From CAZVAO01 sp964625175 (GTDB lineage: Bacteria > Bacillota > UBA994 > PWPR01), in the NCBI GenBank assembly GCA_964625175.1, contig CAZVAO010000054.1:1-15836 (forward strand): DNA of 15,836 bases, given 5' to 3'. Below, piece after piece: positions 1 to 7,153 of this stretch. Position 1 is the stretch's first letter, and the number at the start of each line of letters is the position of its first letter. Made by a program: the position numbers and the translations under genes. The notes under the pieces were generated by a model, which had not been told where the DNA came from, did no database searches, and was given only the letters and a program-made list of their open reading frames with translations.

Positions 1-2
1 TA

Positions 3-51
3 GAAACCTAGAAGGCAGGGCACTTTTTAAGGTGACTGCTTTCTAGGTTTC
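3..51. repeat. Long imperfect hairpin at the left window edge
   Basis: Arms GAAACCTAGAA (3-13) and TTCTAGGTTTC (41-51) are perfectly complementary. Pairing continues inward through one G-T pair and GCAG/CTGC (15-18 with 36-39), then after a small internal loop through CAC/GTG (21-23 with 32-34). That makes about 16 nearly continuous base pairs plus 3 more. No T-run follows on the plus strand, and on the minus strand the window ends after two bases, so I cannot say whether it is a terminator. It could end the tautomerase transcript, end a gene left of the window, or be a dispersed palindrome. Confidence 0.6.
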
Positions 52-149
52 ACATTAATGGAGGAGTAATTATCTTTTAATATACTGAGCTAATAACAAT
101 TTGGTGTTTTCAATTGTGCTATTAAAAACAAATGGATGCGGTTTGTCTG

Positions 150-530
150 TTATTTACTATACTTTTCAAAATCCGGCATGAAAGGTCTAAGGAACCCGCT
201 TGAACCAGCATTCTCATGAGAATGCTCTTTGAAAATGACAATAGTGCGGTCGGTATCTGAGCTGAAGAGTTCCATACATGCTTGATCAAAGCCTTTGCAT
301 ATTGTGTTTTTTCCTTCTAAACTTTTACCATATGTGGTATAAACGTAAAGCGTTTTTATGCGTTTAGTTTGTGCATCCATATTGTCATTCTTGAGTTCCT
401 GAATTGATACAAATGAATGATCTTCACTAACCCCAAAACCGTCCATGCAAGCTTGTTTAACGCCTTGTATAAGTTTCTGTTTCTGTTCTGCAGAATAACC
501 TTCAGGTATATATGCTATGGCTATCGACAT
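150..530 (-). CDS. Two-domain tautomerase-superfamily protein lacking Pro-1
   Basis: A 126-residue protein resembling two fused 4-oxalocrotonate tautomerase-like units, each beta-alpha-beta. The first is about residues 1-52 (MSIAIAYIPEGYSAEQK, then helix, then FVSIQEL). The second is about 57-110, and the two share the helix motif QACM at 26-29 and 83-86. Family members use an N-terminal proline, freed by removal of Met, as catalytic base or acid. Here residue 2 is Ser, and no Pro stands at the start of the second unit either. The start is well supported: a GGAGG site lies about 8 bases before the ATG, so the missing Pro is not a start-site error. The gene lies 110 bases downstream of the LysR gene on the same strand and may be co-transcribed or have its own promoter. 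Substrate unknown; a non-catalytic or altered-chemistry role is possible. The family call rests on pattern and length, not on a database search. Confidence 0.75.
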   Translation of the reverse strand: MSIAIAYIPEGYSAEQKQKLIQGVKQACMDGFGVSEDHSFVSIQELKNDNMDAQTKRIKTLYVYTTYGKSLEGKNTICKGFDQACMELFSSDTDRTIVIFKEHSHENAGSSGFLRPFMPDFEKYSK

Positions 531-545
531 TTCAAAACCTCCAAA

Positions 546-561
546 ATAGATTAGTATCTAT
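546..561. promoter_or_regulatory. Short dyad upstream of the tautomerase gene, possible operator
   Basis: ATAGA (546-550) and TCTAT (557-561) form a perfect inverted repeat around TTAGTA. It lies about 16 bases upstream of the tautomerase start, just before its ribosome binding site. It shares the core TAGTAT with another dyad at 1793-1805 in front of the divergent operon, so the LysR protein might bind both. The arms are short and chance occurrence is quite possible. Confidence 0.25.
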
Positions 562-640
562 TACAAACTAACATACAATAAAAATTTTGTATAATATAAA
601 TAAAGAGTGAAGCCAGACATTTTTTGTATGGAATGCTTTT

Positions 641-1537
641 TTATTTTAAAGGGGTATTGGTGGATTCGCCAAGCGTTACATGTTCATTAACAATTTGCAG
701 AAACGGATTAAGCGTTTTATTGTTATTCGTTTTGAGGTAGGCAACTTCAAATAAACGAGGCGTAAAAGAAGGAATAATGTCGACAAGTGTAATCTTGTTA
801 GTAGTAATTTTAATAATTGAAGGAAGAAAAGCGATTGCCAAATTGCTTTCTACAATCAATAATTTAGCATCTAATGAGTTGACACGGATGTAATCAAATG
901 TAATTTTTCTTAAATCATTGTTCTCGAAAAGATCTTCATGCGGACCATAGTTCATCGTGACTAGTTTATGATTGTTTAAATCCACAAGGTCTACAGAGGG
1001 CATCTGTGAAAGTGGATTTTCACTGCTTACCGCCAGTTTCCAAGGCGCTTGATTGATCGTAACTGATGCAATATCCTCAATCAAGGGCGTGTATTTATTG
1101 ATGCAAAAAATTATATCAAGATGGCCTTGGACAAGCTTATCTGTGAGGGTTTTGTAATCATATTGATCAATAGAAAGCTCTACCTGGGGATAAGTGGTGG
1201 AAAATGTTTTAACAATTTCACCCGCTAAAAAGCGATCATAGGTTCCAATGCCAATCTTAAGGCTACTCGTATAGTTTTGAGCGGTATTTTTAACTTGGAT
1301 GATTGCGTTGTAGTAGTAGCCCAAGAAATTAGTTGCCTCAAAAAACAATTTTTTCCCAGCAGAGGTGAGCTCCACCTTCCTATTGTCGCGATGAAATAGT
1401 ATAACATCAAGCTCTTTTTCGAGATTTGAAATATGGCGACTCATGGCTGTTTGGGCAATGTGCATTTCATTTGCTGCTTTTGTAAAATTTAAGTGTTTGG
1501 CAACGCAAAGGAAGTACTCTAACTTAATAATATTCAT
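641..1537 (-). CDS. LysR-type transcriptional regulator
   Basis: A 298-residue LysR-family regulator of normal length. The N-terminal winged helix-turn-helix is clear: MNIIKLEYFLCVAK, then NFTKAANEMHIAQ and AMSRHISNLEKEL (residues about 1-60), with the recognition helix around 28-38. The effector-binding domain begins near SSLKIGIG and runs to the C-terminus. An upstream in-frame ATG at 1600 would add 21 residues, but it has no good ribosome site. The ATG at 1537 follows GGAG at 8 bases and matches the usual LysR start, so I chose it. LysR regulators commonly control the divergent neighbour and repress themselves. Here the divergent neighbour is the hydrolase/ABC-importer operon starting at 1905, making it the likely target, with the tautomerase gene downstream. 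The inducer is unknown. Confidence 0.93.
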   Translation of the reverse strand: MNIIKLEYFLCVAKHLNFTKAANEMHIAQTAMSRHISNLEKELDVILFHRDNRKVELTSAGKKLFFEATNFLGYYYNAIIQVKNTAQNYTSSLKIGIGTYDRFLAGEIVKTFSTTYPQVELSIDQYDYKTLTDKLVQGHLDIIFCINKYTPLIEDIASVTINQAPWKLAVSSENPLSQMPSVDLVDLNNHKLVTMNYGPHEDLFENNDLRKITFDYIRVNSLDAKLLIVESNLAIAFLPSIIKITTNKITLVDIIPSFTPRLFEVAYLKTNNNKTLNPFLQIVNEHVTLGESTNTPLK

Positions 1538-1657
1538 ATCTTCGTCTCCAATCAAATGAAAATATTGACCCTCATTACTAGAGGATTTGTGCAATTTCAC
1601 ATCGTTCCGTGCTGTCCCGGATGCTCAATGGCTTAATTAAATTAATGTTTATGAATT

Positions 1658-1672
1658 TTTATACGTTATAAA
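1658..1672. promoter_or_regulatory. Candidate LysR-type binding site (T-N11-A dyad)
   Basis: TTTATA CGT TATAAA is a perfect dyad with 6-base arms. Its inner part, TTATACGTTATAA (1659-1671), matches the T-N11-A pattern with dyad symmetry typical of LysR-family recognition sites. It lies about 120 bases upstream of the LysR start and roughly 130 bases upstream of the tentative rightward -35 box. AT-rich palindromes arise by chance, so this remains a candidate. Confidence 0.4.
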
Positions 1673-1792
1673 CTTGTTAGAATTGATGTCGAATCACTGA
1701 TAAAAAATAGCTGTTTCTGCACTTACATTATATCATATTCTACTGCTTTCGTAGCGAAACTGCTTGTTTTTTGTTTCAATCATAGCAAAATT

Positions 1793-1805
1793 GTAATAGT
1801 ATTAC
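1793..1805. promoter_or_regulatory. Second dyad overlapping the tentative rightward -35 box
   Basis: GTAAT AGT ATTAC is a perfect inverted repeat with 5-base arms. It overlaps the tentative -35 hexamer TTGTAA of the rightward operon, a position where a LysR protein could contact RNA polymerase or block it. It shares the core TAGTAT with the dyad before the tautomerase gene. Confidence 0.3.
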
Positions 1806-1904
1806 TTGCTTTCGGTATTATACAAACACATTTTAATGGAGTATCATTAAACCATTATTATGCATTTGCTGTTACATAAAAACGAAAAGGGGGTGCTTGT
1901 ATAA

Positions 1905-2636
1905 TTGGTGTATAAAATAAAAGAAATGAGCTGGTCGGAGTTTGACAAGCGTAGGAGAGAGACGGATACAGTCATAATCCCATCCGGAGCACTTGAAGTA
2001 TATGGTGAACACTTACCAATTAGTTCAGACTGTATTGCAGCGGAAGGGATTGCTATGAAGATTGCTGAGCGGACGGGTGCTTTAATTGCACCTACTATAG
2101 AAATGAGTGATTCAACATCCTTGAACACTTTTGTGGGAACGTTTTCAATTAAGAAAGAAGTTTTTGAAGCCTACATGAATGAATTGTTTGTCAACCTTAT
2201 CAAGTATGGATTTAAAAAATTTCTTTTCATTACCGGTCATGCAGGAAGTGTGGGCCCCATTAATTCCCTTGCATTTAAGTATATCAAGGAATATGGAATA
2301 AAGTGTGCACAAGTGGATTGGTGGCGCTATGTCGCGATCAATGGCGACGGCATATTTGACTCGAACGGAAGAGTGGCCCATGGTCATGCAAGTGAGAGTG
2401 GCACTTCAGTTCTTTTGTATTTTAGGCCGGATTTAGTTGATATGGATAAGGCGACCTGTGTAAACCCGGAAAATTATTTCTATGAACCAGCAGGAATTTA
2501 CCAGTATTTTACTTTGGATCAGAAAACAAAGTCGGGGACTGTCGGTGATGCGACAATCGGCACCTACGAAAAAGGAGAATTAATTGTAGAAAGGTGTGTA
2601 GATAGGATAGTCGAATTTATGAGTAAAAAGTTTTAG
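1905..2636 (+). CDS. Creatininase-family amidohydrolase homologue
   Basis: A 243-residue protein with the creatininase-family fold signatures in order: PSGALEVYGEHLPISSD (26-42), ITGHAGSVGPIN (109-120), GHASESGTS (160-168) and the C-terminal GDATIGTYEKGEL block (214-226). Family enzymes are metal-dependent hydrolases of cyclic amides, formamides and related C-N bonds. Metal ligands Glu31, Asp42 and His112 are present. The His that normally follows in E-x-H is Tyr33; Gly114 stands where creatininase has Glu; and the usual ETS of HAGxxETS reads GTS (166-168). One metal site may therefore be altered. The start is a TTG 11 bases after a strong purine-rich site; an in-frame stop lies directly upstream. 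GTG at 1908 is the alternative. It is the first gene of the operon, 45 bases before the receptor gene. The substrate is not creatinine with any certainty. Confidence 0.88.
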   Translation: MVYKIKEMSWSEFDKRRRETDTVIIPSGALEVYGEHLPISSDCIAAEGIAMKIAERTGALIAPTIEMSDSTSLNTFVGTFSIKKEVFEAYMNELFVNLIKYGFKKFLFITGHAGSVGPINSLAFKYIKEYGIKCAQVDWWRYVAINGDGIFDSNGRVAHGHASESGTSVLLYFRPDLVDMDKATCVNPENYFYEPAGIYQYFTLDQKTKSGTVGDATIGTYEKGELIVERCVDRIVEFMSKKF

Positions 2637-2681
2637 AGATTTGTTACTGCTTAAACAAAACATTAAAGAGGAGAATGAATA

Positions 2682-4211
2682 ATGCGGAAATTTTTAGTTT
2701 TATTAATGATTATTGCAATGGTATCAACGATGGCAATTGGGTGTACCCCAGAACCTGAAGCGGTTGATCCAGGAGACACGGTTGTTGAGTACAAAGATAC
2801 ATTAACTATAGCAACTTACAAGGATCCAGCTACGCTCGATCCCATGGAATCCAACAAAATTGATATTATCATAGTTGGACATCAAATTTTCAACAACCTA
2901 GTAGATGAGGCATCCGATGGTAGTGGTGTCGTTAGCCCAGAGCTCGCTACAAGCTGGGAATATCTTGATGACACAACACTAAGATTTCATTTAAGAGATG
3001 ATGTTAAGTTTCATGATGGATCCGATTTTACAGCTGAAGACGTTTTGTTCAGTTTTACTCGGGCAAAAGCTAATCCGATTAGTGCATCAACATTCAAAAT
3101 GTTTGATATGGAAAACTCTGTCGCAGTAGATCCTTATACGGTCGATCTTAAATTTGTCGGACCATTTGCGCCAGTATTTAATACACTTTCGGGTGGAAGA
3201 GCCGGCATAGTCCCCAAAGCTACCGTTGAAGCAATGGGCGATGCTGAATTTGCTCGTGCACCAGTTGGATCTGGTCCATATGTATTTGAAGAGTGGATCA
3301 CCGGTGCTGAAATAAAACTCACAAGAAATGACAACTATTGGGGTGACGTGGCTAAAACCAAGAATCTTAGTTATAAAGTTATCACAGAGCCTTCAAGTCG
3401 AGTCATTGCCCTTGAAACAGGTGAAGTTGACATAGCCGTTGAGATTGCTGGAACAGATGCTAAGCGTGTGGAAGAGATTGAAGGTTACCATGCTGTAGTG
3501 GGTCAATCCAACCGCTATACCTTGCTGACTTTTTCTATGTCGGACGATACCTTAGCTAATAAAGATTTGCGCTATGCACTTTCTTATGCCATTGATAGAG
3601 AAGCTTTGAATATGGCTGTTTATGGAGACACAGCAAAAGTTGCTACAGGTTATATGCCTTCAAACGTTGCGCACTACAAAGATATGGGTCCGATGCCTTA
3701 TGATGTCGCAATGGCAAAAGATTATATGGCTAAAGCAGGTTTGTCTGACGGTGTGACGCTTGATCTTCTAAATGATGGCACAGCAGAGTTTAGTAAAGTC
3801 GTCGAAGTTATTCAAAATATGTGGGCAGAAATTGGTGTAACGACGAACATTGTTACGAATCCAAACTCACGTTCATATATTACAGAAGGCAATCATGTAC
3901 AAGCAGCCACAAGATCAGGAAATGCAAACGAAATTTCTAATATTTGGATCATTTACGACTCAACCTTTGGTGACAGACTCCAAGCTAACAATGATTGGTT
4001 GGATGCAAAGTTACAAGAAGGAATGACAATTTTAGATTTTGATGCACGCTCGGCTTTTTATGCAGAAATTGCAGACTGGCTTTATGAGGAGCGCTATTCT
4101 GTTCCATTATCTTATACAGCTACAGTATATGGCGTAAGTGATAAGATTGAAGGATTCGTCTACCATCCTAGTTATATCTTAGATTTCGCATTAATTTCTG
4201 TCCAAAAATAA
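2682..4211 (+). CDS. Lipoprotein solute-binding protein, peptide/nickel ABC importer (SBP family 5)
   Basis: A 509-residue extracellular receptor. It starts with a basic N-terminus, a hydrophobic stretch (about residues 4-19) and a lipobox-like AIGC, so the mature lipoprotein would begin at Cys21 and be anchored to the outer face of the membrane. The family-5 signature is clear at about 98-126 (TTLRFHLRDDVKFHDG, then FTAEDVLFSFTRA). The length fits OppA/DppA/NikA-like proteins. It would capture the substrate and hand it to the permeases encoded downstream. A strong AGAGGAG ribosome site precedes the ATG. The binding-pocket specificity cannot be read from the sequence; dipeptides, oligopeptides, nickel chelates, opines and other small compounds are all known in the family. 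Co-location with C-N hydrolases suggests an amide-bearing ligand, which is an inference. Confidence 0.93.
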   Translation: MRKFLVLLMIIAMVSTMAIGCTPEPEAVDPGDTVVEYKDTLTIATYKDPATLDPMESNKIDIIIVGHQIFNNLVDEASDGSGVVSPELATSWEYLDDTTLRFHLRDDVKFHDGSDFTAEDVLFSFTRAKANPISASTFKMFDMENSVAVDPYTVDLKFVGPFAPVFNTLSGGRAGIVPKATVEAMGDAEFARAPVGSGPYVFEEWITGAEIKLTRNDNYWGDVAKTKNLSYKVITEPSSRVIALETGEVDIAVEIAGTDAKRVEEIEGYHAVVGQSNRYTLLTFSMSDDTLANKDLRYALSYAIDREALNMAVYGDTAKVATGYMPSNVAHYKDMGPMPYDVAMAKDYMAKAGLSDGVTLDLLNDGTAEFSKVVEVIQNMWAEIGVTTNIVTNPNSRSYITEGNHVQAATRSGNANEISNIWIIYDSTFGDRLQANNDWLDAKLQEGMTILDFDARSAFYAEIADWLYEERYSVPLSYTATVYGVSDKIEGFVYHPSYILDFALISVQK

Positions 4212-4237
4212 CTGAAGTTCAATAATCCATGCCTAAT

Positions 4238-4276
4238 AGGGGTCCTGTATTCGTTGACCTTAAATGCAGGGCCCTT
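4238..4276 (+). promoter_or_regulatory. Intercistronic stem-loop between receptor and permease genes
   Basis: AGGGGTCCTGTATT (4238-4251) pairs with AATGCAGGGCCCTT (4263-4276) over 14 base pairs including three G-U pairs, with an 11-base loop. The bases after it (TAGGTTATTATGG) are only a weak T-rich tail. The gap of 103 bases is the largest inside the transporter operon. Such stems after binding-protein genes commonly protect the upstream mRNA from 3' decay or cause partial termination, giving excess receptor over membrane components. That role is inferred here. Confidence 0.65.
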
Positions 4277-4314
4277 TAGGTTATTATGGAACATAGAAAA
4301 CGGAGAGGTTTAAG

Positions 4315-5295
4315 ATGATAAGGTTTATATTAAAACGTTTATTAATGATGATTCCAGTATTATTAGGCGTAACTTTTATAATATTTGGAATTATGTATTT
4401 TTCTCCTGGTGATCCAGAGGATATGGTTTTGGGGGATATGGCCACACCAGAAGATAGACAAATGTTTCGTGATCAATATGGGTTAGACGAACCGTTTTTG
4501 ATTCAGTATGGCACATACATAAAAAATATAATTACAGAAGGCGATTTCGGAATCTCCTATACGACGAAGCGACCGGTTATTACTGAAATTGTGGATCGTT
4601 TCCCCACAACTGTAAAATTGGCGGGATTGAGTGTGCTTATTGCTATCATAATAGGGGTAGGAGCAGGTATTATATCAGCGACGAGACAGTATTCTTTTAT
4701 TGACTATTTCTCTACATTCTTCGCAATGATTGGGGTCTCTATACCAAATTTCTGGCAAGGTATGATGCTCATCATCCTCTTCTCGGTGATGCTCGGTTGG
4801 CTTCCTGCATCTGGATTTTCAACACCACTACATTGGATTTTGCCAGCCGCGACTATTGGCACATCTGCTGCGGCAACCATCATGAGGATGACGAGATCAA
4901 GTATGTTAGAGGTGCTTCGTCAAGACTATATGCGGACAGCTCGATCTAAGGGGCAAAAAGAAAATATTGTTGTATGGAAACATGCTCTAAAAAACGCTTT
5001 AATTCCGGTTATGACCATTATCGGTTTGCAATTTGGTTCGCTTTTGGGCGGAACAGTTATTATTGAGACCGTTTTCTCCATTCCAGGTCTCGGTAAACTT
5101 TTAATTGATGCCATTCGAGCGAATAATTATCCGATGGTACAGGCCTCATGTTTGTTTATTGCAGTTGCTATGTCTGGCGTTAACTTAATTGTGGATGTGC
5201 TTTATGCGTATGTGGACCCAAGAATATATTCCCAGTATGTCAGGAAAAAGCCTCCAAAGATAGTCAAGACAAAGGAGGTAGCAAATAATGCTTAA
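4315..5295 (+). CDS. ABC importer permease, DppB/OppB type
   Basis: A 326-residue polytopic membrane protein of the binding-protein-dependent permease family. The first membrane segment is near residues 8-29, followed by the external loop typical of OppB/DppB. Further membrane segments lie at about 97-119, 134-160 and 171-190, with two more beyond 230. The cytoplasmic coupling loop (EAA-like motif) starts near Asp204, DYMRTARSKG, and ends near NALIPV; it contacts the ATPases. The ATG follows GGAGAGG. It forms the channel with the downstream permease, whose gene start it overlaps by 8 bases, indicating translational coupling. Confidence 0.93.
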   Translation: MIRFILKRLLMMIPVLLGVTFIIFGIMYFSPGDPEDMVLGDMATPEDRQMFRDQYGLDEPFLIQYGTYIKNIITEGDFGISYTTKRPVITEIVDRFPTTVKLAGLSVLIAIIIGVGAGIISATRQYSFIDYFSTFFAMIGVSIPNFWQGMMLIILFSVMLGWLPASGFSTPLHWILPAATIGTSAAATIMRMTRSSMLEVLRQDYMRTARSKGQKENIVVWKHALKNALIPVMTIIGLQFGSLLGGTVIIETVFSIPGLGKLLIDAIRANNYPMVQASCLFIAVAMSGVNLIVDVLYAYVDPRIYSQYVRKKPPKIVKTKEVANNA

Positions 5296-6169
5296 TAATA
5301 TTCCAGAAGAAACCATTGTCATAAAAAAGCGTAGCTTAGCAGCAGAAATATTTAGACGATTTTTAAAGAATAAAATGGCCGTATTTGGCTTAATCCTTAT
5401 TCTATTTTTAGGGTTTTGTGCGCTGTTTCCTGGCCTTATCGCTCCCTACGGTTATGATGAACAAATGATTTCAAACCGGTTTATTTCTCCGAATTCGCAG
5501 TATATTTTCGGAACAGATGCATTTGGGCGTGATATATTTAGTCGTGTTATTTACGGTGCTAGATCTTCGCTTGTTGTAGGGCTTGTTTCTGTTAGTTTCT
5601 CCTGTGCAATAGGGGTCATAATTGGGTGTGTTGCAGGCTATTATGGTGGCAAGATTGACAGTATTATCATGCGCATGATCGATATTCTATTGGCAATTCC
5701 CCGTGTTCTATTGGCAATCACCATTGTTGCAGCACTTGGAGCAGGATTACAAAACCTTATTATTGCGATAGCGGTTGGATCTATTCCTGGCTATGCACGC
5801 GTTGTGAGAGGTTCTGTTCTATCGCTGAAAGAAGACGAATTTATTGAGGCGGCACATTCTGTGGGAGCCAGTGATATGAGAATTATCTTTAAACATATCC
5901 TTCCAAATTGCATGGCGCCAATCATTGTTCAGGCTACAATGAGCGTTGCTAGAGCAATCCTATCAGCGGCAGGACTAAGTTTTATCGGGCTTGGCATTCA
6001 ACCACCGACTCCTGAATGGGGTTCAATGCTATCTTCAGGAAGAGAATATATGAGGGACTATTGGTATGTTGTTACCTTCCCAGGATTAGCCATTATGGTG
6101 ACCGTTTTTGCATTTAACATGTTTGGCGATGGTATTAGGGACGCCTTAGACCCAAGATTAAAAGGATAA
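5288..6169 (+). CDS. ABC importer permease, DppC/OppC type
   Basis: A 293-residue membrane protein pairing with the preceding permease. It has the short cytoplasmic N-terminus and first membrane helix (about 32-54) of the OppC_N type. The segment FGTDAFGRDIFSRVIYGAR just before the main transmembrane domain is highly characteristic of DppC/OppC. The coupling loop begins near residue 183 (DEFIEAAHSVGASD) and ends around NCMAPIIVQ. The start lies inside the end of the upstream gene, with a near-perfect AAAGGAGGT at 5271-5279, 8 bases before the ATG. It ends LDPRLKG, a usual DppC ending. The ATPase gene follows directly. Confidence 0.94.
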   Translation: MLNNIPEETIVIKKRSLAAEIFRRFLKNKMAVFGLILILFLGFCALFPGLIAPYGYDEQMISNRFISPNSQYIFGTDAFGRDIFSRVIYGARSSLVVGLVSVSFSCAIGVIIGCVAGYYGGKIDSIIMRMIDILLAIPRVLLAITIVAALGAGLQNLIIAIAVGSIPGYARVVRGSVLSLKEDEFIEAAHSVGASDMRIIFKHILPNCMAPIIVQATMSVARAILSAAGLSFIGLGIQPPTPEWGSMLSSGREYMRDYWYVVTFPGLAIMVTVFAFNMFGDGIRDALDPRLKG

Positions 6170-6178
6170 GTGATAATA

Positions 6179-7153
6179 ATGAGCGAAAATATTTTAGAAA
6201 TTAAAGAACTTACGGTTCATTATGTTACTGATGAAATGACAGTGAAAGCGGTTAATGACTGCTCTTTCACATTAGCCTATGGTGAATCACTAGGACTAGT
6301 GGGTGAAACAGGTGCTGGCAAAACGACAACCGCTTTAAGCATTATGCAACTGATTCCGGATCCTCCAGGAAGAATAATAAACGGGGAAATACTTTTTAAC
6401 GGTCAAGACCTTTGTAAAATGTCTGAAGCAGAAAAACGGAAAATTAGAGGCGGTAAAATCTCGATGATTTTTCAAGATCCCATGACCGCACTAAATCCTG
6501 TATTAGCTGTAGGAGAACAGATTGCAGAGGTGCTTCGCCTGCATAATAAGATTTCGCGAGCAGAAGCTACCCAGAGGACCCAGGCAATGATGAAGCTTGT
6601 CGGTATTCAGCCAGAACGCTATAACGATTATCCCCATCAATTTTCAGGTGGTATGAAGCAAAGGGTTGTGATTGCGATTGCATTAGCCTGTAATCCTTCA
6701 ATTTTAATTGCAGATGAACCAACATCAGCATTGGATGTTACCATTCAGGATCAGGTTTTAGACCTTATTGACAAATTGCAAAAGGAACATAACACCTCCA
6801 TGATTCTGATTACACATGACTTAGGAGTCGTTGCAGAAATTTGCGACAAAGTAGCTATTATGTATGCGGGTAAAATTGTGGAATATGGTACTTTAGAGCA
6901 CCTATACAACAATACGAAGCATCCCTATACCATGGGCCTTTTTGAGTCTATCCCAAATTTGAGTAAAAATGTCAAAAGACTAAAACCAATTAAGGGCCTG
7001 ATGCCGGACCCTTCTAAACTACCTATTGGGTGTGCCTTTGCTCCAAGATGTCCTTATGTTATGGAATCTTGTACCAAGGCAGATATCCCAACGTTTGAAG
7101 TTTCTCCAGGGCACCTAGTAAAATGTATGAAGTATTGTGAGGTGGGAAAATGA
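6179..7153 (+). CDS. ABC importer ATPase, DppD/OppD type
   Basis: A 324-residue ATP-binding subunit. Walker A is GETGAGKTT (42-50), the ABC signature FSGGMKQR is at 155-162 and Walker B is ILIADEP (175-181), followed by SALD and the switch His in ITHD. The C-terminal extension with GCAFAPRCPY and further Cys residues is the oligopeptide/dipeptide C-terminal domain of this subfamily. I prefer the ATG at 6179; a GTG at 6170 would add three residues but sits only 3 bases from the GGA. It is nearly contiguous with the preceding permease gene and overlaps the next ATPase gene by 4 bases. It forms the energising heterodimer with that protein on the cytoplasmic face. Confidence 0.94.
   Translation: MSENILEIKELTVHYVTDEMTVKAVNDCSFTLAYGESLGLVGETGAGKTTTALSIMQLIPDPPGRIINGEILFNGQDLCKMSEAEKRKIRGGKISMIFQDPMTALNPVLAVGEQIAEVLRLHNKISRAEATQRTQAMMKLVGIQPERYNDYPHQFSGGMKQRVVIAIALACNPSILIADEPTSALDVTIQDQVLDLIDKLQKEHNTSMILITHDLGVVAEICDKVAIMYAGKIVEYGTLEHLYNNTKHPYTMGLFESIPNLSKNVKRLKPIKGLMPDPSKLPIGCAFAPRCPYVMESCTKADIPTFEVSPGHLVKCMKYCEVGK

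Larger units (their letters stand above)
1538..1904. promoter_or_regulatory. Divergent control region between LysR gene and catabolic operon
   Basis: This AT-rich 367-base spacer contains no convincing gene. It must hold the promoters of both the LysR gene (leftward) and the operon (rightward). Rightward, TTGTAA (1791-1796) and TATTAT (1816-1821) could be -35 and -10 boxes, but their 19-base spacing is long, so this is weak. No leftward promoter stands out. Two dyads, listed separately, are candidate regulator sites. A run close to AAAGGGGGTG at 1886-1895 is the ribosome site for the TTG-started hydrolase gene. Confidence 0.55.

Noticed and set aside
641..1600. Longer LysR reading with start at 1600
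   Set aside because: The extra 21 residues are not LysR-like and the ATG lacks a ribosome site; the ATG at 1537 has GGAG and the standard family N-terminus.
1905..2636. True creatinine amidohydrolase
   Set aside because: Metal-site and signature residues differ from creatininase, and no creatinase or sarcosine genes are nearby, so only the family name is justified.
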